Shown piece after piece: positions 1 through 6,023 of a stretch of 63,324 bases of DNA (positions are counted from its first letter, which is position 1; every line of letters begins with the position of its first letter). The stretch is from a virus, in the IMG/VR virus record IMGVR_UViG_3300020021_000007, positions 1 to 63,324 of that record. One strand, given 5' to 3'. Under the pieces are notes generated by a model. That model made no database searches. It saw only the letters and a list, made by a program, of their open reading frames with translations, and was not told the origin of the DNA. Position numbers and translations under genes: made by a program.

Positions 1-122
1 TGCGAAAAGATAGAAGTTTCGAACGTGCGTTTTTCAAGGCTATTGGAATAATGATTGCTGTCATCGCAATCTTTGGTTCCATAATCTATGCGTTGATGTG
101 CTGGGTGGACACCGAGCCATGA
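1..122 (+). CDS. Small membrane protein, start cut off by window edge
   Basis: The window begins at the second base of the start codon; the complete copy of this 40-residue gene is 62656-62778 and is identical where they overlap. The product has a charged N-terminus, one hydrophobic helix (about residues 13-34) and an acidic tail. Its stop overlaps the next start (ATGA at 119-122), so the two genes are probably translationally coupled. Function unknown; it is typical of the tiny membrane proteins at the head of phage early operons. Confidence 0.6.
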   Translation, partial: RKDRSFERAFFKAIGIMIAVIAIFGSIIYALMCWVDTEP

Positions 123-202
123 ATATCCAACGTCTTGGCAATTTTGTGAACTGGTTCAATATCCTTTTGTTCTGCGTTTGGGTATTATATGCCTACGGTT
201 AA
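119..202 (+). CDS. Hypothetical 27-residue membrane peptide
   Basis: ATGA-coupled to the preceding gene. After a short polar stretch (MNIQRLGNF) the peptide is almost wholly hydrophobic and aromatic, consistent with one membrane helix. The counterpart in the right-hand repeat copy (62775-62855) keeps the first eleven residues with two changes, then has a different hydrophobic tail. Conservation of the reading frame in both copies supports a real gene; function unknown. Confidence 0.45.
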   Translation: MNIQRLGNFVNWFNILLFCVWVLYAYG

Positions 203-221
203 ACGCAAACGGAGCAAGAAG

Positions 222-341
222 ATGAACAAACTTACAGACGACCAGCGCTTTGCAGAGCTCCGCTCAATCACGAATGTGCGCCAGCAAATCCGTGCGCAAG
301 CTGCGGCCCTGAAAGCAGCCCAGAAAGCGGCGAAGAAATGA
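222..341 (+). CDS. Hypothetical 39-residue Ala/Lys-rich protein
   Basis: Preceded by GGAG eight bases upstream, and its stop overlaps the next start (ATGA at 338-341). The product is a likely single amphipathic helix ending in alternating Ala and Lys. The gene is missing from the second repeat copy, where the flanking genes are joined directly, so it is a presence/absence difference between the two copies. Function not recognised. Confidence 0.5.
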   Translation: MNKLTDDQRFAELRSITNVRQQIRAQAAALKAAQKAAKK

Positions 342-523
342 ACGCACAGCTTAAATTCGAACCGCTTAAGACTCAACCCATGCCGACGCGCGAGCGCTTG
401 AACCGCATCGCCGAAGGTTTGCAGGGTTGGATCGACGGTAAGGTTGCTGATCACAATGCGCGTCGCGCTGCGGATCGGCGGGTCAACTACTCCGTACAGG
501 GTTGGAGCATCGTCAATGGCTAA
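338..523 (+). CDS. Hypothetical 61-residue protein
   Basis: ATGA-coupled to the gene before it. A nearly identical homologue lies at 62852-63037; the differences between the copies are mostly synonymous, which argues for selection on the protein. The product is basic and polar, with an Arg-rich stretch near residues 40-50. No known family recognised. Confidence 0.7.
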   Translation: MNAQLKFEPLKTQPMPTRERLNRIAEGLQGWIDGKVADHNARRAADRRVNYSVQGWSIVNG

Positions 524-698
524 TATGATCAGTCTGGAAGTTGAGATCGTCATAAAGGCGAAGCTACCGTCGCTCACGCAGAGCGCTATACGGAAGCTTG
601 AGCGCGGCGGTGTTGTGGTTACCAGTGTTGACACCAGCGCGAACCGTTGTACCGTACACGGCACGCTGAAGGTGCAACCCTGGCGAACTAGGAGCTAA
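516..698 (+). CDS. Hypothetical 60-residue protein
   Basis: The start ATG at 516 was chosen because it aligns with the ATG of the homologue at 63025 and follows GGAG at 505. It overlaps the end of the preceding gene by eight bases. The central part (EVEIVIKAKLPSLTQ and GGVVVTSVDTSANR) is well kept between copies, while the last residues differ completely. A small beta-rich protein of unknown function. Confidence 0.65.
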   Translation: MANMISLEVEIVIKAKLPSLTQSAIRKLERGGVVVTSVDTSANRCTVHGTLKVQPWRTRS

Positions 699-700
699 CC

Positions 701-880
701 ATGAAATCAATTCTGTTCGTATTGCTGATGCGCATCAACGGCGACACCAGTGCGGTAGCTGTGTACGAGTCCATAGAGCAGTGCCGTGACGCACAGCACT
801 CCGGAGTCAACATCGCTGCGGCATATAGCTGCCAGCCTGTTGATGTGCGCGGAACGCTGGCGCTACAGAAGCACAGATGA
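701..880 (+). CDS. Hypothetical 59-residue protein
   Basis: Begins behind AGGAG at 690 with a good spacer. The first ten residues are hydrophobic (MKSILFVLLM); the rest is polar with two cysteines. The right edge of the window ends inside the second copy of this gene (63233-63324), which is identical over its last 83 bases. Its stop overlaps the next start (ATGA). Function unknown. Confidence 0.6.
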   Translation: MKSILFVLLMRINGDTSAVAVYESIEQCRDAQHSGVNIAAAYSCQPVDVRGTLALQKHR

Positions 881-1122
881 ATCAGCGACGCGAGTTTGAT
901 GCAAGATGCATGTTGTTGTGGAGCGCTTGCCATCACAGTTCCGTCAATGTTTTACTGTTCGTACTGGCACGGCAGTTCCGTGACGCAAGTTGGGTGATGC
1001 CCAACATCAAGTCCTCAACTATGGTGTACACAACGCACCGTCGGCATGAGGCATCCTTACAGGGCCGCGCCTGGCGCTGGACACCGGGTGATACCGGAAA
1101 GAAGATAGGCGACGATGTTTGA
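877..1122 (+). CDS. Hypothetical 81-residue protein
   Basis: Coupled to the previous gene by an ATGA overlap at 877-880. The product is basic, with a hydrophobic segment near residues 23-32, and shows no family motif I can name. It lies just outside the duplicated block. Coding status rests mainly on the start-stop overlap and the tight packing of the operon. Confidence 0.5.
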   Translation: MNQRREFDARCMLLWSACHHSSVNVLLFVLARQFRDASWVMPNIKSSTMVYTTHRRHEASLQGRAWRWTPGDTGKKIGDDV

Positions 1123-1200
1123 TTCCGTCGCGCTAGAGTGCTCTTGCCGGCACAAAGGCGCGGTCAACGGGCAAGCGTTGAAGCGGAGTTTTTGTGACAC

Positions 1201-1240
1201 GACACGCCTGGGGACTGGTGCCCTGGGCGTGTCACTCTTT
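1201..1240 (+). terminator. Strong hairpin, possible terminator or attenuator
   Basis: Arms 1201-1213 and 1221-1233 pair over 13 positions (eleven Watson-Crick pairs and two G.T wobbles) around a seven-base loop. The stem is followed by ACTCTTTGT, which is only a weak T-run, and then by the ribosome binding site of the next gene. The stretch 1123-1254 holds no other convincing feature. The hairpin may attenuate transcription or protect the downstream mRNA. Confidence 0.55.
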
Positions 1241-1254
1241 GTAAGGAGAACGAA

Positions 1255-1446
1255 TTGGCCATTGACAAGAAAATGCCGAGCGCTCGAACAACTGTCGAGC
1301 TCGCGGCAATGGTGAATGCAGGGTTATGCCCAAATGGTTGCGGGTTGATGCACGACTGCCCGCCTGACGGACAGCATTGTCAGAAATGTGATTTCATGTG
1401 CGACGAACAACCTGATACACCTCCAACCAAAGAGCACACAAACTAA
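1255..1446 (+). CDS. Small cysteine-rich (zinc-ribbon-like) protein
   Basis: 63 residues from a TTG start, chosen because AAGGAGA lies at the right distance upstream while the later in-frame ATG has no ribosome binding site. The second half holds two Cys pairs with histidines (CPNGCGLMHDC, HCQKCDFMC), a pattern typical of small zinc-binding phage proteins. It is followed closely by the next gene. Partner and function unknown. Confidence 0.65.
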   Translation: MAIDKKMPSARTTVELAAMVNAGLCPNGCGLMHDCPPDGQHCQKCDFMCDEQPDTPPTKEHTN

Positions 1447-1452
1447 GGAGTG

Positions 1453-1674
1453 ATGATGCAACGACATAAAGCACAGACCCATTCCGGTTCTCATGCGAAC
1501 CTGGCAGTCAACCGCGCTCACAAGCGTCTTGCGCTTAAACGTCAAGCGCGTGTTACGATCAACGACAATCCAAACCGCGCAGCACGTCGCGCACCACTGC
1601 GCGCAGCCGCGCTCGCTGCCAAGATCGCTGCACAGTCACCGGAGGCAATTGTCAATGCACCGCCTTCGGCTTAG
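1453..1674 (+). CDS. Basic Arg/Ala-rich hypothetical protein
   Basis: About 73 residues; ATG at 1453 or 1456 behind AAGGAG. Strongly basic N-terminal two-thirds (many Arg, Lys and His) and an Ala-rich helix after it, suggesting nucleic-acid contact. The last 20 bases overlap the start of the lipoprotein gene in another frame. No family recognised. Confidence 0.55.
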   Translation: MMQRHKAQTHSGSHANLAVNRAHKRLALKRQARVTINDNPNRAARRAPLRAAALAAKIAAQSPEAIVNAPPSA

Positions 1675-1852
1675 CGTAGCTCTGCTCGCGCTCAGCGGCT
1701 GCACCACGATGCAACAGCATCCGTATATCACGACAGGCGCTATTGTGTTCCTGTCGACGTCGCTGGTACTCTGCACTCAGCACGATGCGCGTCAACCGAA
1801 CCATATGCGCATCCATGATCCGAATTGCACAACACCGGGAGCTTGTCAGTGA
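1655..1852 (+). CDS. Small outer-membrane-type lipoprotein
   Basis: 65 residues starting at an ATG behind GGAGG (1641-1645). The N-terminus is a classic lipoprotein signal: two Arg, a hydrophobic run, and the lipobox LSGC with Cys at residue 16. A second hydrophobic stretch follows near residues 27-41. It is not next to the lysis genes, which have their own Rz1, so a superinfection-exclusion or surface role in early infection is plausible but only inferred. Confidence 0.65.
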   Translation: MHRLRLSVALLALSGCTTMQQHPYITTGAIVFLSTSLVLCTQHDARQPNHMRIHDPNCTTPGACQ

Positions 1853-2259
1853 TCCGTTTTATCTTCGACGCGCTCCGCTACCGCTGCGCATACATCGACC
1901 TGGATGGGTGCTTATTGCGTCGCATGCGCTGTCCAATGGGCACCGGAATGAAAGGCATCGACTTCCTAATGTGGTGGCGAGAAAACCTGACAGTGCGTCC
2001 GGTCATCAAGCGTCGCTTGCCGCTGCTCTACTTGCTGCGCCTGCTAGGCGTGAAGCTGATCGTGTGGACGAACCGCGATAACATGCTGCATCGTTGTATC
2101 ACGTTCGACTCGCTAGGTTATCATCAGTGGCTGTTCAGCGATTACAAGTTCTACGACGGTCAGAAGATCTTGTCGCGCGTGCCCGGACCTGTAATGGACG
2201 ACCAAAAGAACTATCTGGCTTGCGGCAAAGGTCGCGGCCTGCTAGTGTCGCAATTGTGA
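1849..2259 (+). CDS. HAD-superfamily phosphatase
   Basis: 136 residues from a GTG that overlaps the stop of the lipoprotein gene (GTGA). HAD motif I is seen as YIDLDGCLL, motif II as the Thr of VWTNR, and a late acidic motif as MDDQKNY. This is a compact HAD fold with little or no cap, as in phage 5'-nucleotidase or polynucleotide-phosphatase-like proteins. The substrate cannot be told from sequence; the neighbours in this region handle nucleotides. Confidence 0.7.
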   Translation: MIRFIFDALRYRCAYIDLDGCLLRRMRCPMGTGMKGIDFLMWWRENLTVRPVIKRRLPLLYLLRLLGVKLIVWTNRDNMLHRCITFDSLGYHQWLFSDYKFYDGQKILSRVPGPVMDDQKNYLACGKGRGLLVSQL

Positions 2260-2468
2260 GCGAACCCTTCCCTGACATGAAGATCTACTTGTGGCGGCAG
2301 TTCTGGGGCGTGCTATGTAGGCGCAAACCAGACTATGCACTATCATGCGATACGCTGCGGTTGATCGAAGGTGAGGAGTTCCGTGTCTACGGCAAGATTC
2401 TACCATTCAAAAGGAGACAAACATGCGAGCACTTCGAAACTCAGTTGCGTTCTTCGCAGGCGTCCTAG
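2256..2468 (+). CDS. Hypothetical 70-residue protein
   Basis: Starts with GTG overlapping the stop of the HAD gene (GTGA); an internal ATG at 2277 is an alternative. The C-terminal 15 codons overlap the next gene in a different frame. Basic with several tryptophans and aromatics near the N-terminus. Function not recognised. Confidence 0.4.
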   Translation: MSEPFPDMKIYLWRQFWGVLCRRKPDYALSCDTLRLIEGEEFRVYGKILPFKRRQTCEHFETQLRSSQAS

Positions 2469-2740
2469 CTGTCTGCATGGTTGCGCGGGCAATGGGTGCG
2501 GAGCTACAGCAACCCGCGCCGCAGGTGTCGTTCGGCGTGATTCAGTGTGGTGACATCGTTGCAGTCTGGGTGATTACGCACGACGGCAAATTGATGCGTA
2601 TGGACGCGACCAATGCTCCGAAGAACGCGGAAGCGTACAACGCCTTCATCGCATGGATCAACAAAAGCAAGCAAGACCTATACGAGATCCCTTGCGCTGT
2701 TGCGACTGGCGGCAAACCGCGCGTGAAACAGCTGACATGA
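2423..2740 (+). CDS. Secreted hypothetical protein with signal peptide
   Basis: 105 residues behind AAAGGAGA. The N-terminus (RALRN, then a hydrophobic run ending in ARAMGA) is a Sec signal peptide with a likely cleavage after AMGA, giving a periplasmic product of about 80 residues with two cysteines. The stop overlaps the next start. Unknown function; secreted early phage proteins often act on the host envelope. Confidence 0.65.
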   Translation: MRALRNSVAFFAGVLAVCMVARAMGAELQQPAPQVSFGVIQCGDIVAVWVITHDGKLMRMDATNAPKNAEAYNAFIAWINKSKQDLYEIPCAVATGGKPRVKQLT

Positions 2741-2901
2741 GGGAGATCATCAAGCTGAAGCCCGCTGAGTGCGTCACTGTGTTCGGTACGTTGATTCTCA
2801 ATCAGCATAAACACAAACCGATGTATGTACGCTTAGGTCGAAAGTCTGTTACAGTATCGGACCGCAAACCAGCGGCATACGGAGTGAAGAAACGTGCCTA
2901 A
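2737..2901 (+). CDS. Hypothetical 54-residue protein
   Basis: ATGA-coupled to the secreted-protein gene. The product is basic with a beta-rich pattern (VTVFGTLILN, PMYVRLGRKSVTV). No family recognised; too short for a confident structural guess. Confidence 0.5.
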   Translation: MREIIKLKPAECVTVFGTLILNQHKHKPMYVRLGRKSVTVSDRKPAAYGVKKRA

Positions 2902-3088
2902 TGAAATGGCTGATTATTACGGTAAAGACCAACCTAGCGCCTCATTCAAATGGGGCGTTATTGTACCTGCGGTGTTCGGTGCTACGGACACGAAATGGTC
3001 TGCTGTAGCGTGGTTCCGCTCGCGCAAGCGAGCTGTAGACTATGCAAACATCCGTTACACAGTCTACGCAATTGCGCGGATGAAATGA
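2894..3088 (+). CDS. Hypothetical 64-residue protein
   Basis: GTG start chosen because GGAG sits ten bases upstream, inside the tail of the preceding gene. Mixed alpha/beta composition with aromatic residues (FKWGVIVPAVFG, SAVAWFRSRK). Function unknown. Its stop is interleaved with the start of the next gene. Confidence 0.5.
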   Translation: MPNEMADYYGKDQPSASFKWGVIVPAVFGATDTKWSAVAWFRSRKRAVDYANIRYTVYAIARMK

Positions 3089-3537
3089 TGCGCGGACATC
3101 CTTGCCCTCTTGTTTTTCGTGGACCTATGTGCCACTATGCAGGTGCAGAACAGACGTGCGACAAGTCTGCTAGACGATGTCGCGAACTAGGCAACTTCCA
3201 CAATTACCAAGGGTGGCCCATGGAAGACGATTTAGAACATACCCAGCGCTTGCCGGTGCTACCTGATGGCACATGCAACTGTCCAAGCAAAGACATGATT
3301 GTGCATGTAGTCGGTTGTCCGCTGCGCAAGCCTCCGTTCCTGTATACGGTGACCGGCAAACCGCTATCTGACATCGGACTTGACGGCGCAATAGTCGTGC
3401 ATCCCGACGGAAGTTCGCATCCGTTGATCGGCATTTACTTCCACAAGTGGGATGACGACATTTCACTTTACGACAATCTGCGACTCGCGTTCGGTGAGCA
3501 ATACCCAGGTTGCTCGCTGGTGTTTGGACCGCTGTGA
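3085..3537 (+). CDS. Hypothetical 150-residue Cys-rich protein
   Basis: Starts at tandem ATGs overlapping the stop of the previous gene. The first 35 residues hold four cysteines with histidines, and two further Cys lie in the middle (TCNCPSK, VVGCP). The C-terminal third looks globular (GAIVVHPDGSSHPLIGIYFHKW). Could be a zinc-binding protein; no named family recognised. The next gene starts on its stop (GTGA). Confidence 0.55.
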   Translation: MMRGHPCPLVFRGPMCHYAGAEQTCDKSARRCRELGNFHNYQGWPMEDDLEHTQRLPVLPDGTCNCPSKDMIVHVVGCPLRKPPFLYTVTGKPLSDIGLDGAIVVHPDGSSHPLIGIYFHKWDDDISLYDNLRLAFGEQYPGCSLVFGPL

Positions 3538-3962
3538 GAGGAACTGATTTAACTGGTTCGACAGAAGGTTTTTTGACCTACATCGAAGAAGCTGGCATGC
3601 GCAAGCGAGAACGTTTGATCAAATGTAATTGTTCTTGCGGAAAACAAAACGTGATAGTTAGAGCTACCCATTATATGAATGGAACTGCTAAAAGTTGTGG
3701 ATGTTATCAGTCTATAATCGCTTCACAACGTTTTCTTAAGGACATGACCGGTCAAAAATTTGCACGTCTGACAGTTTTACGCAGAGACTTAACGCTTGCA
3801 CCTAAAGTTCGCCCTCATTGGATTTGCAAGTGTGAATGTGGAACAGAAATTTCTGTGCTAGGCTCAAACTTGCGTAAAGGCGGCACCAGAAGTTGCGGTT
3901 GTTACAGACGTGATAGATCAATTGAGGTGAATATGGGTAACTCCTACCGGACAGGTAAATAA
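3534..3962 (+). CDS. Tandem cysteine-module protein of the homing-endonuclease type
   Basis: 142 residues from a GTG overlapping the previous stop. It consists of two copies of one module: an N-terminal DLTG/DMTG...LT(Y/V)(I/L) strand followed by C-x-C-x-CG and SCGC. The first copy has KCNCSCG and SCGCYQ, the second CKCECG and SCGCYR. This module is the DNA-binding cysteine cluster attached to many phage HNH/AP2 endonucleases; no nuclease domain is visible here. The gene is clearly AT-richer than its neighbours, which marks it as a mobile newcomer. Confidence 0.65.
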   Translation: MRGTDLTGSTEGFLTYIEEAGMRKRERLIKCNCSCGKQNVIVRATHYMNGTAKSCGCYQSIIASQRFLKDMTGQKFARLTVLRRDLTLAPKVRPHWICKCECGTEISVLGSNLRKGGTRSCGCYRRDRSIEVNMGNSYRTGK

Positions 3963-3964
3963 TC

Positions 3965-4192
3965 ATGACAATCCAAACTGCCCAACTTGTCATAGATGCG
4001 CTGGTACGCGATTGTCAATCATTCACATGCGGTCAGGCTGGTGGGTCAGCTGAGTCTCATCGTTTATTTGCAATCGGCCTTTTGAATAAAGCTCGTAGAG
4101 AATTATTTCGAGCACAACAACTTGAACCAAAACCAGATGATACGCCAGAAGAACGTATATCTGATGATGGTTTGCCAAGAGGGTTCGAATGA
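3965..4192 (+). CDS. Hypothetical 75-residue protein
   Basis: Follows the cysteine-module gene by two bases. Helical, with an acidic C-terminal third (PKPDDTPEERISDDGLP). No signal peptide, metal site or known family seen. Its stop overlaps the next start (ATGA). Confidence 0.5.
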   Translation: MTIQTAQLVIDALVRDCQSFTCGQAGGSAESHRLFAIGLLNKARRELFRAQQLEPKPDDTPEERISDDGLPRGFE

Positions 4193-4377
4193 ACTTCTAC
4201 CAGGTAACCACCGGCAAGCGTCAGTACGCCTTCCACGCGCGGAGCATCCAAGTTGCCTCCTCGTTTGTGCAGCACTGGCGCCCCGGTGTCGTCGTGACTC
4301 GCATCAACTACGCGCAGTTCTTGATGATGCTGAAGTCACGCTTGCAACGCTTGGCGATACAGGGGAAGCTCACATAA
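4189..4377 (+). CDS. Hypothetical 62-residue protein, paralogue of the gene at 4444
   Basis: Shares with the 4444-4686 product an N-terminal pattern MNxYxVxxG, then IQxAS.FV.HW.PGV.V.R. The two genes therefore come from a local duplication. A compact alpha/beta domain of about 45 residues is likely. Function unknown. It ends just before the first of the conserved promoter-like elements. Confidence 0.6.
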   Translation: MNFYQVTTGKRQYAFHARSIQVASSFVQHWRPGVVVTRINYAQFLMMLKSRLQRLAIQGKLT

Positions 4378-4391
4378 TGCCTTGATGTTAG

Positions 4392-4443
4392 AACTGTGAA
4401 CTACGTCACGTCCGTACCTGGTTGCATGATCTAAGCTCTATTC
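4392..4443 (+). promoter_or_regulatory. Promoter-like element P1 (AACTGTGAACTAC box)
   Basis: AACTGTGAACTAC at 4392-4404, then the -10-like hexamer TAAGCT starting exactly 40 bases after the box start, then six bases ending in TC, then the ATG of the next gene. It is one of five such elements in the window. The predicted +1 coincides with the A of the start codon, so the mRNA would be leaderless. Confidence 0.6.
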
Positions 4444-4686
4444 ATGAACATCTACACTGTCGTTTCTGGACTGGGCTGGTACTTGATGCCGGCGCCGAAC
4501 ATTCAAGCTGCGTCGCAGTTCGTGCGGCACTGGCCCGGTGTCAAGGTGCGCCGAGTTACCGACGAGCATGTGGTCACGCAGCTCCATGCGAAATCGCTTG
4601 CACGATCCATTCAATCAGACGTACAACGTAAGCTCTACACACGTGAGGAGCTGCAATGTCTGCTAAGTGGGATCAATACTGGTTAG
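4444..4686 (+). CDS. Hypothetical 80-residue protein, paralogue of the gene at 4189
   Basis: N-terminal half matches the 4189-4377 product (MNIYTVVSG, IQAASQFVRHWPGVKVRR), followed by a helical extension. The gene has no Shine-Dalgarno site; instead a -10-like hexamer ends six bases before the ATG, which suggests leaderless expression from element P1. Its end overlaps the dCMP deaminase gene by 31 bases, so the two may be cotranslated. Function unknown. Confidence 0.6.
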   Translation: MNIYTVVSGLGWYLMPAPNIQAASQFVRHWPGVKVRRVTDEHVVTQLHAKSLARSIQSDVQRKLYTREELQCLLSGINTG

Positions 4687-5171
4687 AGGATGCGTTGCAC
4701 GTAGCGCGCAAGTCCAAAGACCCTTCGACCAAGGTCGGAGCGGTCATCGTTCGTGATAACGACAAACTCACTGAAGGCTGGAACGGGTTCCCGCGCGGTA
4801 TCGCTGATACTGTGGAACGCCTTGCTGACCGAGACATGAAGCTGAAGCTGGTGGTGCATGGCGAGATGAACGCGGTGTTGAACGCTGTGCGCATCGGCAT
4901 GTCGCTACGCGGAAGCACCGTGTACGTCGTCGCACTTGACGCTGTGTCGGGCGAAGTGTGGGGCGGCGCACCCTGCACACGCTGCACCGTCGAGTGCATA
5001 CAGGCTGGCATTGTTGAGTACGTGTCCTACCCTGTAAAGCGCGCTCCTTCGCGCTGGCACGGTGATTGCAGCTTCGCAGCGGGGCTCATACACGAAGCTG
5101 GGTTGCTGTACCGCGAGGTTGAATACCCGGAGGCGCTGTCGAAAGGCGGGCTGATAGATGTCCGTGCGTAA
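4656..5171 (+). CDS. Deoxycytidylate (dCMP) deaminase
   Basis: 171 residues. Converts dCMP to dUMP, feeding dTMP synthesis. The zinc-dependent cytidine deaminase signature is complete: HGE at residues 68-70 (zinc ligand and catalytic Glu) and PCTRC at 106-110 (two zinc cysteines). The N-terminal VGAVIVRDN strand and the NGFPRG segment are typical of the dCMP branch. The start ATG lies behind GGAG inside the preceding gene. With the dNMP kinase, Nudix and MazG genes it forms the phage's nucleotide supply set. Confidence 0.88.
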   Translation: MSAKWDQYWLEDALHVARKSKDPSTKVGAVIVRDNDKLTEGWNGFPRGIADTVERLADRDMKLKLVVHGEMNAVLNAVRIGMSLRGSTVYVVALDAVSGEVWGGAPCTRCTVECIQAGIVEYVSYPVKRAPSRWHGDCSFAAGLIHEAGLLYREVEYPEALSKGGLIDVRA

Positions 5172-5631
5172 GCAGACCACGCTTGCAAAGGCGGTGTTCA
5201 ACGTACTGCAACTAATTGGCGGTGATGCAAAGCACGAGTTTATTCAAGACTTCAACGCTTTGGATTCTTCTATTAGTTCTGATATCAAGCCACCGATCTA
5301 CGATAGGTCGTGTTCGATTACAATGCCGCTGTGCGGTGAAGTGGAGCTACCAGGTGACGACCGTACCGCCGAAAGTTGTCGAAACATGTATCCAGATCCT
5401 CGTGGAACATCATTTCCTCCTCAGCCTCCTAACCTTGGGGTTGCTAGCGCTCGCGATGTACTGCGTGAGCAGTCCGAGTTGATCAGCAAGTACGCTGCGG
5501 AATTGGACAAATTCATGCAGACGCATGAGTGTCGGCGAAATTGCGACACTTGCACTGAGCTACGGTCACGCGCTACGCTCGCCCGGGACATATCGTTAAT
5601 TTATTTCCGTGCAGCTACCTTGGAGGTGTGA
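5158..5631 (+). CDS. Hypothetical 157-residue protein
   Basis: Overlaps the end of the dCMP deaminase by 14 bases. The middle is Pro-rich (GTSFPPQPPN); the C-terminal 60 residues are helical with a Cys cluster (HECRRNCDTC). Another frame within the same region (5216-5482) is also open and hydrophobic, but this frame has the coupled start and runs to the next ribosome binding site. No family recognised. Confidence 0.5.
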   Translation: MSVRKQTTLAKAVFNVLQLIGGDAKHEFIQDFNALDSSISSDIKPPIYDRSCSITMPLCGEVELPGDDRTAESCRNMYPDPRGTSFPPQPPNLGVASARDVLREQSELISKYAAELDKFMQTHECRRNCDTCTELRSRATLARDISLIYFRAATLEV

Positions 5632-5632
5632 C

Positions 5633-5863
5633 ATGTTCAGTCTATTGTTTACTCTGTTGTTCGTGCTTGCCGCGTTGATCGTGTCAGGTCTGTTCTTCAA
5701 GGGCCGCGTGTGGAGCCCGACAGTTACCGCGTTCGGTTATCGCGTCAAAGTCACCATCGCTGTGCCGCAGGTTGCGTTCAGCATTGCACCGGCACCCACT
5801 GCACCTGCTAAAGCAGCGACTCCCATTGAACAGACCCCGCCCGCGCCTCCGTCGGCCAAGTAG
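5633..5863 (+). CDS. Small membrane protein with Pro/Ala tail
   Basis: 76 residues from the ATG behind TGGAGGTG. One hydrophobic helix at residues 2-20, then a soluble segment and a low-complexity Ala/Pro C-terminus (APAPTAPAKAATP). Single-span inner-membrane protein with the tail outside or inside undetermined. A terminator follows directly. Function unknown. Confidence 0.6.
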   Translation: MFSLLFTLLFVLAALIVSGLFFKGRVWSPTVTAFGYRVKVTIAVPQVAFSIAPAPTAPAKAATPIEQTPPAPPSAK

Positions 5864-5877
5864 GGTAAATAAGAATC

Positions 5878-5904
5878 GCCCCGTCCGTGATGGCCGGGGC
5901 TTTT
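5878..5904 (+). terminator. Rho-independent terminator
   Basis: GCCCCG (5878-5883) pairs with CGGGGC (5895-5900), with further CC/GG pairing inside, and is followed by TTTTCTCCCTTT. It closes the first early block after the 5633 gene. Confidence 0.75.
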
Positions 5905-5912
5905 CTCCCTTT

Positions 5913-6023
5913 ATGATAAGCGGAACTCGGTGCAAGTTCTGCGGTCACATCGTACTCGCACCATGCGACGAATCTCAATCAAGTGAGTGTCCCAACAACG
6001 ATAAGGACGAAGACGACAAATGA
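5913..6023 (+). CDS. Tiny zinc-ribbon protein
   Basis: 36 residues starting right after a terminator. CKFC near the N-terminus, then single Cys at APC and SEC, and a highly acidic tail (NNDKDEDDK). A four-Cys zinc knuckle is likely. Its stop overlaps the Nudix start (ATGA). Such tiny proteins in phages often bind host transcription or nucleic-acid proteins, but nothing here shows which. Confidence 0.5.
   Translation: MISGTRCKFCGHIVLAPCDESQSSECPNNDKDEDDK

Larger units (their letters stand above)
1..792. repeat. Imperfect repeat, copy A (left end)
   Basis: First copy of a diverged repeat whose second copy is 62657-63324. Bases 1-127 equal 62657-62783 with no mismatch, and 710-792 equal 63242-63324. 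Between these blocks the two copies keep the same gene order but differ by many single-base changes, by a different C-terminus in two genes, and by a 39-codon gene (222-341) present only in this copy. Position 1 falls on the second base of an ATG codon, so the window opens inside a gene. Confidence 0.95.

Noticed and set aside
134-150. TTTTGTGAACTGG at 136 and its copy near 62799 as further promoter boxes
   Set aside because: They are coding (NFVNW) in a conserved gene, match the box only partly, and lack a -10 hexamer at 38-40 bases.
1115-1315. Open frame of 66 codons across the 1201-1233 hairpin
   Set aside because: It runs through a 13-pair hairpin and over the ribosome binding site and start of the 1255 gene, and its sequence is not protein-like; better explained as non-coding.
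1655-1852. Early lipoprotein as an Rz1-type spanin
   Set aside because: It is far from the lysis cassette, lacks the Pro-rich mature part, and a true nested Rz1 exists at 16434-16667.
5216-5482. Hydrophobic 88-codon frame inside the 5158 gene
   Set aside because: Fully contained in a longer frame that has a coupled start and continues to the next gene; no ribosome binding site of its own.
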